From Siphonodentalium dalli (taxonomy: Eukaryota; Mollusca; Scaphopoda; Gadilida; Siphonodentaliidae), in assembly GCA_032622095.1 (NCBI GenBank), contig CP136062.1:149974875-150038874 (forward strand): a stretch of 64,000 bases of DNA, in the 5' to 3' direction. The notes under the pieces are model-generated. The model did no database searches, was not told where the DNA came from, and saw only the letters and a program-made list of their open reading frames with translations. Positions 1-13,196 of the stretch are shown one piece after another; position 1 is the stretch's first letter, and each line of letters opens with the position of its first letter. Made by a program: the position numbers and the translations under genes.

Positions 1-84
1 ATTGGCCTAACACTATTGACTAAGAATCCAACCAACCACAAGCCTCCGCCAATGAGACGACACTCTGGATTGGTCGAGACATAA

Positions 85-293
85 CCTGATATATCGGGAT
101 AATAACCTGATATATCAGGATACGTAACCTGATATATCAGGATACATAACCTGATATATCAGGATAATAACCTGATATATCAGGATACGTAACCTGATAT
201 ATCAAGATAATAACCTGATATATCAGGATACGTAACCTGATATATCAGGATACGTAACCTGATATATCAGGATAGGTAACCTGATATATCAGG
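85..293 (+). repeat. Minisatellite of 14-bp perfect palindromes (arm copy)
   Basis: About ten tandem units of 21-22 bp, each containing CCTGATATATCAGG, which equals its own reverse complement, joined by short linkers (ATACGTAA, ATAATAA, ATACATAA). It is followed by AACTGAAGAGG and a GC hairpin, GGCGG-TTCCAGG-CCGCC, at 314-330. The upstream flank (31-80) and the downstream hairpin are shared with the array at 35583. Confidence 0.95.
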
Positions 294-333
294 AAACTAA
301 CTGAAGAGGAGGTGGCGGTTCCAGGCCGCCGTA

Positions 334-873
334 GATTTCGACGAAGCGGACCGAATTTGCGAAACATGCAATGAAATCGACAATTATTTACTGTACTTCT
401 GTCAGACGAGAACATATCACCCAATATGTTAAACATCCCCAACGAGAAACTATTTAAACAAATAATGATCAGCAGCGACTCAAAAACTATGCGGGCTTTG
501 GTGCACACTTTGTCCACTATGGATTGAAAAAGAAAGGGGTTTGGCAACAGAGTAACGACTCTTAAATCGAGTACAACAAAAAAGGAACAAAGATTCTTCG
601 ACTTGAGACCATGTCAGTGTTGCCAGTATCAACTCTGAATGGTATGTTTGCCAATCATCTACATATATTATCTGAACGTATGATAGGCATATACCGGTAT
701 AACATATGTATATTGTCATATATAAGCATATACCGCCATATATCATTGTTGTTACATTGTACTTAACTTTGTTTCATGTAATCCGTCCATTTTGTCTTGT
801 TATTCTGTGTTCATGTACATTTGACCATATATGGTGTAACGTACAAATAAACATGATTGATTGATTGATTGGT
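334..873 (+). pseudogene. LINE ORF2 C-terminal fragment plus 3' tail
   Basis: The plus strand reads DFDEADRICETCNE from 334, resembling the Cys-rich motif that follows the reverse-transcriptase region in non-LTR retrotransposons. After a frame break, 432-527 reads NIPNEKLFKQIM... and ends ...LSTMD plus TGA, like the usual C-terminal tail of such ORF2 proteins. The non-coding part ends in a short TGAT tandem tail (about 851-873), a 3' end typical of some LINE clades. The 5' part is missing: the fragment begins directly after the GTA at 331-333 that ends the minisatellite module. It is 5'-truncated and frameshifted, hence dead. The clade cannot be assigned. Confidence 0.6.
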
Positions 874-879
874 AAGTCA

Positions 880-3800
880 TGTGTTTATTCGTGTTGTTTT
901 CCAGCCTGTGTTCGAGAAAATAATCCCATAACGGGCTTATTTTAATGAGCGAAATAAGCTCATATTGGAATTATTAAGACTCATTATATATGTATGCTAT
1001 ATTTGAACCTAAAACAAGGATGTTAAAACAGTCCAATGTGGGATTATTTCCATAAGAAATAAGCCCATATTGGTATTATTTAATCCACCTTTATTCATCG
1101 CAACATATATTCTCGTAAAAATAGGTTCATATTGGATCTAAAGATTCACATAGGTTCATATTGGACTTATTCGATTCTGAAATAAACCCACAGTGAACTA
1201 CTACCCGCTATTCAGCTAAATGGCATGGGCCACAGTTAAAACACATTTTAAAGAGCGTGAGTCTGGTATGTCGTGTCGATGAAAACATTGAGGTTAAATA
1301 ATGCCAGTATGAGCTTAATTCGCTCATTAAAATGAGCCCATTATGTGCTTATTTTTATGAGAACAGGATGAAACATGTCCTCGTGCAAATAGGTTCATAT
1401 TGGACATACATGTAACTATTCACAGGTTTATGTTGGAACTATCTGATTCTGAAATAAGTACATACTGAGTCCCTTATTCCGTTGAATGGCGCCAAACACC
1501 CTACAAAGAGCGTAGCTTTGGTAAGTTGTGTTTATGAAAAAAGGCAGATTAAATCATTCCGATATGGGCTCATTTCGTATGTAAATAGTCCCATATTGTA
1601 CTGTGTTTTAAACAGACTGTTCCCCAAAATTCCGCACATTATCTGCTTATAAATAATTTATTTTAGGTAGATAATCTGATTAGAATGTCCTCATTTTCAG
1701 TCCATAATGTGCTGAAAATGAGAATATTTTAGTCACATTATCGACTCATAATGGGGCAATTCAGATTATGTGCGGACAATCACACAACTAAGCCAACCCA
1801 TAACTTTTCAGATGTACGCTATTTAAAGACATAATATGGATTTGTTCGGGTATGTGAAACTGATAAGTTAGCATTCAGGCGCTATGTCAACTGGAGGAAT
1901 GTAGCATTTTAGTAACATATGGCAATATTCCCATAGTGTACTGCTTTAAAAGCCGATATTTAGGTCAATATAGAGCTTATATATATTGCGATTAAATAAT
2001 GCCAAAATTATCGCTCGTTAAAATACGGCCGTTAAGTGCTTATTTTCACGAAAATAGCTTGACATCTGCATGGCAAGTGTTGAGTTGTTTAATCGTGTTG
2101 TTTTCCAGCCTGTTGATGTGAAAATAAGCACACCACGTGCCTATCTCATATTGTTATGTGCTTATTTTCATGAGAACAGGGTGACGTCTGCATGGTAAGT
2201 CTTGAGTTGGTTTATTTGTGTTGTGCCACAACACGAATTGCTAAAATAAGCATGACGAGCTTATCGCATATTGAAATATCTATATAGGGCTGTTATAATA
2301 ACCAGCGTTTAGGCCCATATGAAGCTTATTTAGTTTTCAAATAATGGCAGTTTGCAGTCTGTTTTCGTGAAAATAAACACAAAACAGGACTTATTTTAAT
2401 GAGCGAAATAAGCTCATACAGAGGTATAATTTAACTTAATATGTATACATGTACGCTATATATATGGAGCTATAAACGCGGCTTTTTAAACAGACAATAT
2501 CAGACTGTTCTATCGAACTAGTCCCATATTGGTATTATTCAATCTAATTTGTTTTCATCGCAACATATCCTCATGTAAATAGGTTCATATTTGACCTTTA
2601 AGTATTCACATAGGTTCTTTTGATTCTGATATAAGTCCACAGTAAGCTTATAGCCATTATTCGGTTGAATGGCGAGGGCAGCATTGACTATAAAGAGCTT
2701 GAATCTGGTAGGTTGTGTCGATGAAAAGAGCTAGATTAATAATTCTGATATGGGTTTATTTCAGTAAAAACAATACAATTAGGGTAGCTTTGGTAAGTAA
2801 GTGATAAACTAAGGTAGATAAAATAATGCCAATATGGGCTTATTTCTTATGTAAATAGTCCAATATTGTACCGTTTTAAACAGCCTGTTCCCCAAATTCC
2901 CGCACATTATCTGCTTATATAAAAAGTGAATATTCTAGGTAGATAATCTGCTTATGAACGCTCTCATTTTGAGTCGATAATGTGCTGAAAATTATACCAA
3001 ATTAGTCACATTATCGCCTCATAATGGAACAATTCTAAGCGGATTATGAGCGGACAATGACACAACTAAGCCAACCCACAGCTTATCAGATGTACGCACT
3101 TTAAAGACATATTATGGACTTGTACGGGTATGTGAAACTGATAAGTTAGCATTCAGGCGCTATGTCAAGTAAATCGACCGTACCTCTCCATAGAAATCAT
3201 CGTTTGAACTACGCTCAATTGTAAATATTTACTTCTGGAATCGGGACTATTGGCGACAATACGGGCTTATATCATATTATTATGTGCCTATTTTCACGAG
3301 AACAGTCTTGAGTTGGTTTATTTGTGTTGTATTCCACAACACAAATTGCAAAAATAATCATAAGATGTTCTTATCGCATATTGAAATATCCCATATAGGG
3401 CTGTTATAATAATCAAATAATCAAATAATGACAATATGCAGCTTGTTCTCGTAAAAATAAGCTCATAACGGGCTTATTTTAATGAGCGAATTAAGCTCAT
3501 ACTGCCATTATTGAACCTAAACGCGATTTTTAAAGCAGTCAAAATGTTGGACTATTTCTATGTAAGCCCATATTGGTATTATTTAATCTACTTTTTTTCA
3601 TCTCAACATATCCTCAGGTTTATATTGGACCTAAATATTCACACAGTTCATATTGGACTTATTTTATTCTGAAATAAGCCCACGTGAGCGTATACCAGTT
3701 ATTCCGTAGAATGGCGCAGGCCACAGTGAAAATACCTTCTAAAGAGCGTGAATCTAGTAAGTTATCTCGATGAGAATAGGTAGATAGATTAAATAGTGCC

Positions 3801-5139
3801 AATATGGGCATATTTCGTATGGAAATAGTCCCATGTTAGACTGTCTTAAAACCCGCATTTTCTGTCCATATCGTATACTGCGGTTAAATAATGGCAATAT
3901 TTAGTTCATAATAACATGGCGTTTATGTGCTTATTTTCACGAGAACAGTCTGCATGTTGACATTATTTGAAAACTGAAATACGCTCCATAAGGCCTAAAC
4001 GCTAGTTATTAAAACAGCATTACATGTACATGTATATGGGTTATTTCAATATGAGGAAAACCCGTATTGTGCTTATTTTCACGAGAACACGATTAAACAA
4101 CTCAAGACTTGTCATGCTGTTCTCATGAAAATAAGTACAAAACGGACATATTTTAATGCGCGATATAAGCTGATATTGGAATTATTTTGCCACAATATAC
4201 GCTCAATATGGATCTAACACACTGTTTTTATAAATAAAACAGTACAATATGGGATTATTTCCATACATATCAAGCCCAAATTGAAATGATTTAATCTGCC
4301 TCTTTTCATCGACACGACTTACCAATTTCACGATCTTTATAATGTTTTCACTGCGGCCATAACGGAATAACGATTTAAGCTCACTATGGAGTTATTTCAT
4401 AATCAAATTATTTCAAATATCAACCTATGCGAATAGCTACATGTAGGTCCAATTTGAACCTATTTGCACGACGATGTGTTTCATCCTGTTCTCGTAAAAA
4501 TAAGCACATAACGCTGCGAAACGGGCTTATTTTAATGAGCGAATTAAGCTCCCATTGTCATTATTTAACAACCTAAACTTGTTTATCGACATGCAGCCTG
4601 TTCTCCCGAAAACCCGCAGATTATCTGCTCATACATAAACATTTTTAGGTAGATAATATGCTTAGAATCTCATAAATTTAAGTCGATAATGTGCTGAAAA
4701 TGAGACCATTTTAGTCACATTATCGACTGCTAATGAGTCGATTGTAATCAGATTGTGTGCAGAAAATGACACAAATAAGCCAACTCACGGTTTTCATGTG
4801 TATGTTCTTTATAGCATGTGTTTTCAATGTGGCCGCGCCATAAAACGAAATGACGGATATGATCTATTATCTGCTTATTTCACAATAAAATGTACCTATT
4901 TCACATTATAGGCCGATTATGTGCCTATTTGAGGGAGGATATGTTGCGACACGACATACCAGATTCACGCTCTTTATAATGTGTTTTAACTGCGGCTCGC
5001 TTCATTCAACTAAATAACGGGTATAAACTCACTAATGGCTTATTTCCGAATCAATTAAGTCCATTGAAACATATGTTAATATGTATGCCCAATATGAACC
5101 TATTTTCGCGAGGATAAGTTGCGATGAAAAACGGTAGAT
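880..5139. repeat. AT-rich alternating inverted-repeat block (left arm)
   Basis: A family of short phrases recurs on both strands: ATAAGCTCATATTGG, GCTTATTTTCACGAGAAC, GGTAGATTAAATAATACC, CACGCTCTTTATAATG, GGATATGTTGCGATGAA. They are arranged as alternating inverted units, so phrases that read forward at one point read as the reverse complement a few hundred bases later. Three compact palindromic blocks, near 1631-1778, 2894-3053 and 4608-4765, run from CGCACATTATCTGC to a reverse-complement-like GATTATGTGCGG, with an inner pair such as CTCATTTTCAG/CTGAAAATGAG. No reading frame of note occurs in these 4.2 kb. I cannot assign a known family. Confidence 0.85.
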
Positions 5140-5143
5140 TTAA

Positions 5144-5606
5144 AGGTACTCAATCCGTAAAGAGGGTCCCCATCTCAACAGATTCCAACAACAACAATCC
5201 GATCAGAGGGTCCTATATTACTATTTCTTTGGCTTTGGGGGTAAAAAATATTTGATTCGAGTCGAGGAACCCATCAAACAAAGCTCAGAGTTATTAGATA
5301 TTGATTTTTGAAATTTGTTAATTGCTCGAGATGAGTACTAATAACTGCCGTCAATTTGGTAACCTGCTCGAGATTTTACGCCAAAACTCTATTCAAACAG
5401 ACAAGGATGGATAACTCTATATTCAAGTGGTAATAATAACGAAATTTTGACTGTCTTCTGGGCCAGAAAGAATTCCCGATAATGAAAAATCGATATCTAA
5501 CAAATCTGAGCTTTGATGGGTGACTTCCTCGACTCGAATCAAATATTTTTGACCACCGAAGCCATTGAAATAGTAATTGAGAGGAGTTTTATCGGATTGA
5601 GTACCT
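5144..5606. mobile_element. TTAA-flanked foldback MITE, AGGTACTCAATCCG ends (copy a)
   Basis: A 463-bp element bounded by TTAA (5140-5143 and 5607-5610) with perfect 14-bp inverted ends AGGTACTCAATCCG/CGGATTGAGTACCT. Inverted similarity continues inward for roughly 150 bp, including CTCGACTCGAATCAAATA near both ends. TTAA duplication is typical of piggyBac-type transposition, and the TTAAAGG start resembles T2-type MITEs described in Xenopus. It is inserted in the AT-rich inverted-repeat block. Internally it shares short stretches with copies at 17901, 18507 and 61972. No transposase is encoded. Confidence 0.85.
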
Positions 5607-5610
5607 TTAA

Positions 5611-5880
5611 TAATGACAATATGGGAGATAGTCCCATATTGGACTGTTTTATAAACTGAGTTTTAGGTCCATATAGAGCGTATATTGTGATTAAATAATA
5701 CCAATAGGGGCTTATATCGCTCATTAAAATAAGACCGTTACGTGCTTATTTTTATGGAAACCATACATGTACTCCCATAGTGTACGTTTATCTCCACACA
5801 GAGCCTATATTGATATGAGCTTATTTCGCTCATTAAAATAAGCCGGGAGTGTGGCTATTTTCACGAGAACAGGCTGTGAA
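5611..5880. repeat. AT-rich inverted-repeat block, continuation
   Basis: Same family as 880-5139, continuing after the MITE (phrases ATATCGCTCATTAAAATAAG and TTTTCACGAGAACAGGCTG). It ends at 5880 where unrelated sequence begins. Confidence 0.8.
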
Positions 5881-8760
5881 GTAGCATATACATGTACTAT
5901 ACATTCCTTTTTCATATACATATGTTGTACTTCCGTATATATTCATATTAAAATATTCTTCATATTTCATACAGAATACTATATCATTATGTCCATGCAG
6001 TGTATCACAACTACAATTTACCATATCTTATCCTAATTTAATTAAAGGTTTAAACCAAAACATAGTTCGTACTTTAATTGGGTCGGGTTGTTCCGGGTCG
6101 CTTGGTGTCGGTTGTGCCTGGGGCGGATGGTCCCGTTCCTGTATATACAACTATATACATGTGTATATAGTACATCTGACTACAGACCGAATCGGGACCA
6201 CAGGGACAACTCGCGTGGGCGTATGTTAGGGTGGGTTGTCCAGATTTTCCGGGGCTGGTTGTCTCACGTTTTTATTAGCTCGTCTCAGGTGGAGCTATTG
6301 TCACCACTCTTCGTCCGTCGTCCGTCCATCGTCCGTCCATCGTCCGTCCGTCCGTCCGTCTATCCGTCCGTCTACAATTCTTTGAACATCTTCTCCTCTG
6401 GAACCATGAAACCGAATGGGTTCATATTTGGTGTGTATGTTTCCTAGGTGACTCTCATTCAGATTTGTTCAAATGAGGACACTGGGTCAAATGGTTGCGA
6501 AGCCAGGGCCATAACTCTTTGCCACCATAGTAATTCTTACAACGACTTCTCAAATTTCATTGGGCCGAATGGGTTCGTATTTGATACAAAGGGTCCTTGG
6601 GGGACTGTTATTCAGATTTGTTCAAATGAGGTCACTGGATCGAATGTGGGCGGAGCCAGTGACGTAACTAAAAACAAAATTTAATTAAGATTTTTTGAAT
6701 TTTCACCTTGCTCAATTTAACAAACAAAAAAATTAGTTTTTAAACATTTTATAAAATTTGAAAAAAGTGACACCATTATAACATCTGCAGAGTTATGAAA
6801 CTTTAATCTTTAATGAAATTACAGAAATATTCCATTACCCATCCCCCATCCCATATGGCCCAGACCCACCCCACCCTGCAGTGGCCTGCACCCAACCAAC
6901 ATCCCTTCCAACGGATATCATCTCCAGCTTCCAACTTTAATACCTGTTCTATTAAAGTTGCAGATATATCTTTGTGGATAGACAGAGAGAGACACATGTC
7001 ATTAATCTAGATTACAATAAAATGTCACCTGGCAGCTTGTGTAAACATTACTGCTAGCAATTTTAAACAAACTGCCTGAATTTAGTGTCTGACATTTGCA
7101 TAATGAGGTCACCAGAGGGTCAATTTAGTGTTGCAACCCTGTACAGCAGGCTAGCATCACCAAATACACCCTCCATGGACCTAATTCTGCTTAGGCATCA
7201 TCTTCTGGGAAGTATCTTAAGTATCAAATTGAAATTTTGTTTTAGATACTTTTTTACTTTTTCCCTTCTGTTCAGTTTCTATGCCCCCCCCCAATTTGCA
7301 GAAGATAAAATGCATAATTGAGGTGCTCAATGGGTGTGCATTACAAACTTCAACTTTAGAACTTAAATCTGTTCCTATATTGGTTTCCCATGGCTGGTGA
7401 GGCCTAATCAGACTGAGGATGAATCTGGTGATGCTAGCACACCTTGCGGAATATTGTCATTAAATTCACCATTTGGGGACCTCATTCTGCAAATGTCTGA
7501 CACACTATATGCAGACATGGCTGGCATATTATTTTCTTAACCACCGCTTATCCAGATGAAATCATACCCTGATTTTTCAAAGAAACATTGGGGGGGGGGG
7601 TATATTGGATTGAATTTGTCTTATGTCTGTCAGGCGGTCCTTCCACTCGTCTGTCTGTTGGGATGTCTATCCATCCGTCTATCAACAATTGTTTTCTTCT
7701 CCATATTAAAGACCAAATATGTTTATATATTTCAGTGTGCATGTTCCCTAGGTGACTCACAATCAGATTTGTTCAAATAAGTTCATCATATCAAATAGGT
7801 GCGAAGCTAGGGCCATAACTCTTTCCCTCCATAGTAAATCTTAAAATTTCTTCTCAAGAACCATTGAGCCTATATTAGCTTATATTTGGTATGGATGGGC
7901 CTTGGGTGACCGGGTTCAGATTTGTTCAAATTGGGTCATTTTAGGAAATTAGGTCCCCATATGGTGAATTCGTTGATGCTTTTCCACCTTGGGGAATAGT
8001 GTCATTAAATTCACCTTTTGTGGACCTCATTCTGCAAAGATCAGACATACTAAATACAGACTTGGCTGTTCCAATATTATTTTCTTAACCACGTACCACT
8101 TATCCAGGTGAAATCATACCCTATTGGATATTGGGGGGGGGGGGGTATATTGATATTACTAGATGAATGGATCTCATAGATGGGGATTCACATTTGTTCT
8201 AATAGGGGCAGAGATAAGAGATTTAACTCTCCTATATCATTGTACTAGTTGTAAAATTCAACCTAAGAGGGGTGTGCAAAATGATTTCTGTGAACTTAGT
8301 ACTGTGGTATGGTTGTCTTCTGTAAAATGTAAGAGGTTGGAGATTTGTCAGTGGTGTGAAATTAGAAATTTCAAGTTGAAGAGCCCTGCTCATCGGAGAA
8401 CCTCCATCTATGTCCATGTTTAGAACTACTTGTCTTAAGTGATATTGTCACGTACTGACTCTTGTAGTCTTCAGAGTCCCATTCTTCTCAGTCTTTACAG
8501 TCTGGTGAGCGACCCACAGTCATTGACTGTCTTGTTAAATATTTGTTGTCCTCTTCACATTTTTTGTTTATTTATTCTTGGAAATGTAATTTTCATATTT
8601 TAAGACACTACTATATTACACGATTTGATATCCCAATATATTATTATCTTAAATTATTTGCCATCGTTTTGTCGACGTAATCGGTAGTATACGGATGGCG
8701 ACGAGGTCGGTATTTGAGATTGGACACCTGAGAACTATCTGAATATGAACACCAAGTAAC
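5881..8760. repeat. Mosaic of dispersed repeats, no gene (left arm)
   Basis: 5881-6270 is not recognised. 6274-6680 looks like a bivalve-type dispersed repeat: GCTCGTCTCAGGTGGAGC, a GTCC microsatellite, then a tail with GTGACTCTCATTCAGAT and GGGCCATAACTCTTTG. A second, diverged copy of the tail lies at about 7650-7950. Segment 7085-7190 recurs inverted at about 7420-7510, and 7420-7600 recurs as a direct repeat at about 7965-8155, each ending in a run of ten or more G before TATATTG. From 8156 to 8760 I see nothing recognisable; the short open frames here lack protein-like features. Confidence 0.65.
6311..6373 (+). repeat. GTCC-type microsatellite
   Basis: Run of (GTCC)n with ATC interruptions, sitting inside a dispersed repeat as described for 5881-8760. 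The mirror copy is at 27553-27615. Confidence 0.9.
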
Positions 8761-8860
8761 AGTCTGTTTATGTGAAACTGAGCTTATTTTAAAATTGCGC
8801 GAAATAAGCTCATGTTGGCAATATTTGAAAACTTAAATAAGCTCTATATGGGCATAAACG
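8761..8860. repeat. AT-rich inverted-repeat fragment next to satellite
   Basis: Fragment of the alternating repeat family (GCGCGAAATAAGCTCATG, ATAAGCTCTATATGGGC) lying immediately upstream of the satellite array. In the third copy the same family also directly precedes the satellite (ending near 44560). Mirror at 25066-25165. Confidence 0.7.
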
Positions 8861-8929
8861 AATAGCGTACAGGAAGGTAACACCCTGAGTGTATAGATTA
8901 CCCAGGGTATCCCCCTGAGTGTATAGAAT

Positions 8930-11900
8930 ACCCCGGTATACATGGCCCAATTCAAGTTAAATATACCGACATTAATATTAAAAAACATATTTTGTCCTTC
9001 ACCTGAGCCCAAATATGATTTTAAAGAAAAGGGTGCTGTATGATTTATCATGGGTGCTGTTGGTGTTGTGCCAGTCTCGGTAAACTTAGCGTACATTTGC
9101 TCCCATAGTTGCGCACGGTACGAGCGCGACTAGCAATTGTACTTCGAAATTCATTACGACTGGTGTTGTGCCACCTGCTCACCATTAAATCACTCCCAGG
9201 TGCCCAAACGTTTGCAAACCTTCTTATACTGATGCACATCTTTCCAAAAACACTACTAGTAAGAGACATAGAAGTAGATACCTATAATGGGTCACAGGGC
9301 TCAATTCAATTTGACCATTAAAAAACCCAAATATTCCCCTCCCACTGACCAAAGCCCAAAATCCCATTCAGATGCCCAAATAATTTTTTCCCATTGCCTC
9401 TATATATTCTAAAGTGAACTGTGGAATCCTTTTCAGAATGGGTATAGTCTGAGAGATGGCTGACTCAGAAATGTTTTCATAGGCACGGGTGCTGTATGGT
9501 TTTATCATGGGTGCTGTGGGTGTTGGGCAGTCTCCATACCCTTAAAACCCACCGAGGAGCCCAAACTTTGTGCAAACTATTTGCATAGATGCATACCTAT
9601 CCACAAACAACAAAAGTGTTGGAAGTAGATACATATAATGGGTCATATGGCCCAATTCAAGTTAAATATACCAATTTAACTTGAATTGTCATGGGTGCTG
9701 TGGGTGTTGGGCTGTCTCCATACCCTTAAAACCCACTAAGGAGCCCAAACTTTTGCAAATCTTCTTATACTGATGCAGATATTTCCAAAAACACTAGGAG
9801 ACCTAGAAGTATATACCTTTACATGACCCAATTCCAGTTAAATATACCAATTTAACCATTAAAAAAACCAAATATCCCCCCTGAATAGAGCCCAAAATCC
9901 CATTCAGGTGCCCAAATATTTTTTCCCCATTGCCTCTATATATTCTAGAGTGAAATGTGGAATCATTTACAGAATGGGTATAGTCTGAGAGATGGCTGAC
10001 TCAGAAATATGTTTTCATAGGCACAGGGGCTGTATGGTTTTATCATGGGTGCTGTGGGTGTTGGGCTGTCTCAATGCCCTTAAAACCCACTGAAGAGCCC
10101 AAACTTTATGCAAACCATTTGCATAGATGCATACCTATCCACAAACAACAAAAGTGTTGGAAGTAGATATATATAATGGGTCATATGGCCCAATTCAAGT
10201 TAAATATACCAATTTAACTTGAATTGTCATGGGTGCTGTGGGTGTTGGGCTGTCTCCATACCCTTAAAACCCACTAAGGAGCCCAAACTTTTGCAAATCT
10301 TCTTATACTGATGCAGATATTTCCAAAAACACTAGGAGACCTAGAAGTATATACCTTTACAGGACCCAATTCCAGTTAAATATACCAATTTAACCATTAA
10401 AAAAAACAAATATCCCCCATGAATAGAGCCCAAAATCCCATTCAGGTGCCCAAATATTTTTTTCCCATTGCCTCTATATATTCTAGAGTGAAATGTGGAA
10501 TCATTTACAGAATGGGTATAGTCTGAGAGATGGCTGACTCAGAAATATGTTTTCATAGGCACGGTTGCTGTATGGTTTTATCATGGGTGCTGTGGGTGTT
10601 GGGCTGTCTCAATACCCTTAAAACCCACTGAGGAGCCCAAACTTTGTGCAATCCATTTGCATAGATGCATACCTATCCACAAACAACAAAAGTGTTGGAA
10701 GTAGATACATATAATGGGTCATATGGCCCAATTCAAGTTAAATATACCAATTTAACTTGAATTGTCATGGGTGCTGTGGGTGTTGGGCTGTCTCCATACC
10801 CTTAAAACCCACTAAGGAGCCCAATCTTTTGCAAATCTTCTTATACTGATGCAGATATTTCCAAAATCACTAGGAGACCTAGAAGTATATACCTTTACAG
10901 GTCCCAATTCCAGTTAAATATACCAATTTAACCATTAAAAAAACCAAATATCCCCCCTGAATAGAGCCCAAAATCCCATTCAGGTGCCCAAATATTTTTT
11001 CCCATTGCCTCTATATATTCTAAAGTGAACTGTGGAATCCTTTTCAGAATGGGTATAGTCTGAGAGATGGCTGACTCAGAAATGTTTTCATAGGCACGGG
11101 TGCTGTATGGTTTTATCATGGGTGCTGTGGGTGTTGGGCAGTCTCCATACCCTTAAAACCCACCGAGGAGCCCAAACTTTGTGCAAACTATTTGCATAGA
11201 TGCATACCTATCCACAAACAACAAAAGTGTTGGAAGTAGATACATATAATGGGTCATATGGCCCAATTCAAGTTAAATATACCAATTTAACTTGAATTGT
11301 CATGGGTGCTGTGGGTGTTGGGCTGTCTCCATACCCTTAAAACCCACTAAGGAGCCCAAACTTTTGCAAATCTTCTTATACTGATGCAGGTATTTCCAAA
11401 AATACTAGGAGACCTAGAAGTATATACCTTTACAGGACCCAATTCCAGTTAAATATACCAATTTAACCATTAAAAAAAACAAATATCCCCCATGAATAGA
11501 GCCCAAAATCCCATTCAGGTGCCCAAATATTTTTTTCCCATTGCCTCTATATATTCTAGAGTGAAATGTGGAATCATTTACAGAATGGGTATAGTCTGAG
11601 AGATGGCTGACTCAGAAATATGTTTTCATAGGCACGGGTGCTGTATGGTTTTATCATGGGTGCTGTGGGTGTTGGGCTGTCTCAATACCCTTAAAACCCA
11701 CTGAGGAGCCCAAACTTTGTGCAATCCATTTGCATAGATGCATACCTATCCACAAACAACAAAAGTGTTGGAAGTAGATACATATAATGGGTCATATGGC
11801 CCAATTCAAGTTAAATATACCAATTTAACTTGAATTGTCATGGGTGCTGTGGGTGTTGGGCTGTCTCCATACCCTTAAAACCCACTAAGGAGCCCAAACT

Positions 11901-12850
11901 TTTGCAAATCTTCTTATACTGATGCAGATATTTCCAAAAACACTAGGAGACCTAGAAGTATATACCTTTACATGACCCAATTCCAGTTAAATATACCAAT
12001 TTAACCATTAAAAAAAACCAAATATCCCACCTGAATAGAGCCCAAAATCCCATTCAGGTGCCCAAATATTTTTTCCCCATTGCCTCTATATATTCTAGAG
12101 TGAAATGTGGAATCATTTACAGAATGGGTATAGTCTGAGAGATGGCTGACTCAGAAATATGTTTTCATAGGCACGGGTGCTGTATGGTTTTATCATGGGT
12201 GCTGTGGGTGTTGGGCTGTCTCAATGCCCTTAAAACCCACTGAAGAGCCCAAACTTTGTGCAAACCATTTGCATAGATGCATACCTATCCACAAACAACA
12301 AAAGTGTTGGAAGTAGATACATATAATTGGTCATATGGCCCAATTCAATTTAAATATACCAATTTAACTTGAATTGTCATGGGTGCTGTGGGTGTTGGGC
12401 TGTCTCCATACCCTTAAAACCCACTAAGGAGCCCAAACTTTTGCAAATCTTCTTATACTGATGCATATATTTCCAAAATCACTAGGAGACCTAGAAGTAT
12501 ATACCTTTACAGGTCCCAATTCCAGTTAAATATACCAATTTAACCATTAAAAAAACCAAATATCCCCCCTGAATAGAGCTCAAAATCCCATTCAGGTGCC
12601 CAAATATTTTTTTCCCATTGGCTCTATATATTCTAGAGTGAAATGTGGAATCATTTACAGAATGGGTATAGTCTGAGAGATGGCTGACTCAGAAATATGT
12701 TTTCATAGGCACGGGTGCTGTATGGTTTTATCATGGGTGCTGTGGGTGTTGGGCAGTCTCCATACCCTTAAAACCCACTGCGGAGCCCAAACTTTATGCA
12801 AACTATTTGCATAGATGCATACCTATCCACAAACAACAACAACAGTGTCT
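8930..12850 (+). repeat. 538-bp satellite array (left arm, about 6.5 units)
   Basis: Tandem units of about 538 bp; the phrase GGCACGGGTGCTGTATGG or a close variant recurs near 9482, 10020, 10558, 11094, 11632, 12170 and 12708. The first part (8930-9400) is a diverged monomer carrying an extra stretch of roughly 90 bp around 9080-9170. Each full unit is a composite of a long monomer (about 345 bp) and a truncated one (about 193 bp). Variant bases (GGGCAGTCTCC; GTGAACTGTGGAATCC) recur about every 1.6 kb, suggesting a three-unit higher-order repeat. Confidence 0.93.
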
Positions 12851-13196
12851 ATAGTATAGTATTTGAGGAGCATTGCCATTATGGAATTTATTCTCTCATT
12901 TGTCAACTATTTACAGCTTATTTTTGTATATAAATAACTAAACACCTTATGAGATGTCTGGAAAATAATGATATATTATTGTGACCCATTATAGGTATAT
13001 AACTGTAAGGAAACACAGATTTATAAAACTTTAGTCATGTTATCTGAGAGATAGATGTCTTTGTTAGCTATTCTGGTCATTACTGTATACTGTTATTCTG
13101 AAATTACGATCTTGCGCCGTTGCGCATGCCCGCCCGGATGTTTACATTATTAGCGGTGTTTGTATACAATCGGTTTGTTATGGGTGGGTGGTTGGT
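12851..13196 (+). other. Terminal module of giant element (left arm)
   Basis: Non-repetitive tail following the satellite. Its last 100 bp, with TTGCGCATG, CGGATGTTT and then TGGGTGGGTGGTTGGTCTCC, resembles 61826-61893 after the third satellite array. The shared stretch ends at 13200, defining the element edge. No reading frame is seen. Confidence 0.65.

Larger units (their letters stand above)
31..13196 (+). mobile_element. Giant composite repeat element, copy 1
   Basis: Module order is: end sequence ACCAACCAC (31-39); palindrome minisatellite; LINE fragment; AT-rich alternating inverted repeats; other dispersed repeats; 538-bp satellite array; terminal module ending GTGGTTGGT (13188-13196). 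The same order and orientation recur at 35529-61889. Similarity to that copy begins at position 30 and ends at 13200, within one to four bases of the ACCAACCAC/GTGGTTGGT inverted ends. No target-site duplication is visible (flanks AGAATCCA and CTCCGAGC), and no transposase reading frame is present, so if this is a mobile element it is non-autonomous. Alternatively it is a segmental unit that spread by recombination. Confidence 0.55.

Noticed and set aside
31-333. Minisatellite module as a Helitron end (GC hairpin near an edge)
   Set aside because: The GGCGG/CCGCC hairpin is not followed by CTRR at the expected spacing, and there is no TC start at the other edge.
6088-6447. 119-codon frame (and its mirror at 27479-27838)
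   Set aside because: Most of its second half is translated GTCC microsatellite (repeated RPS residues), so the openness is a by-product of the repeat.
8163-8423. Cys-containing 86-codon frame (and its mirror at 25503-25763) with CTSCK and CQWCE
   Set aside because: Spacing does not fit a known zinc-binding pattern, the opposite strand is also open, and it sits in dispersed repeat debris.
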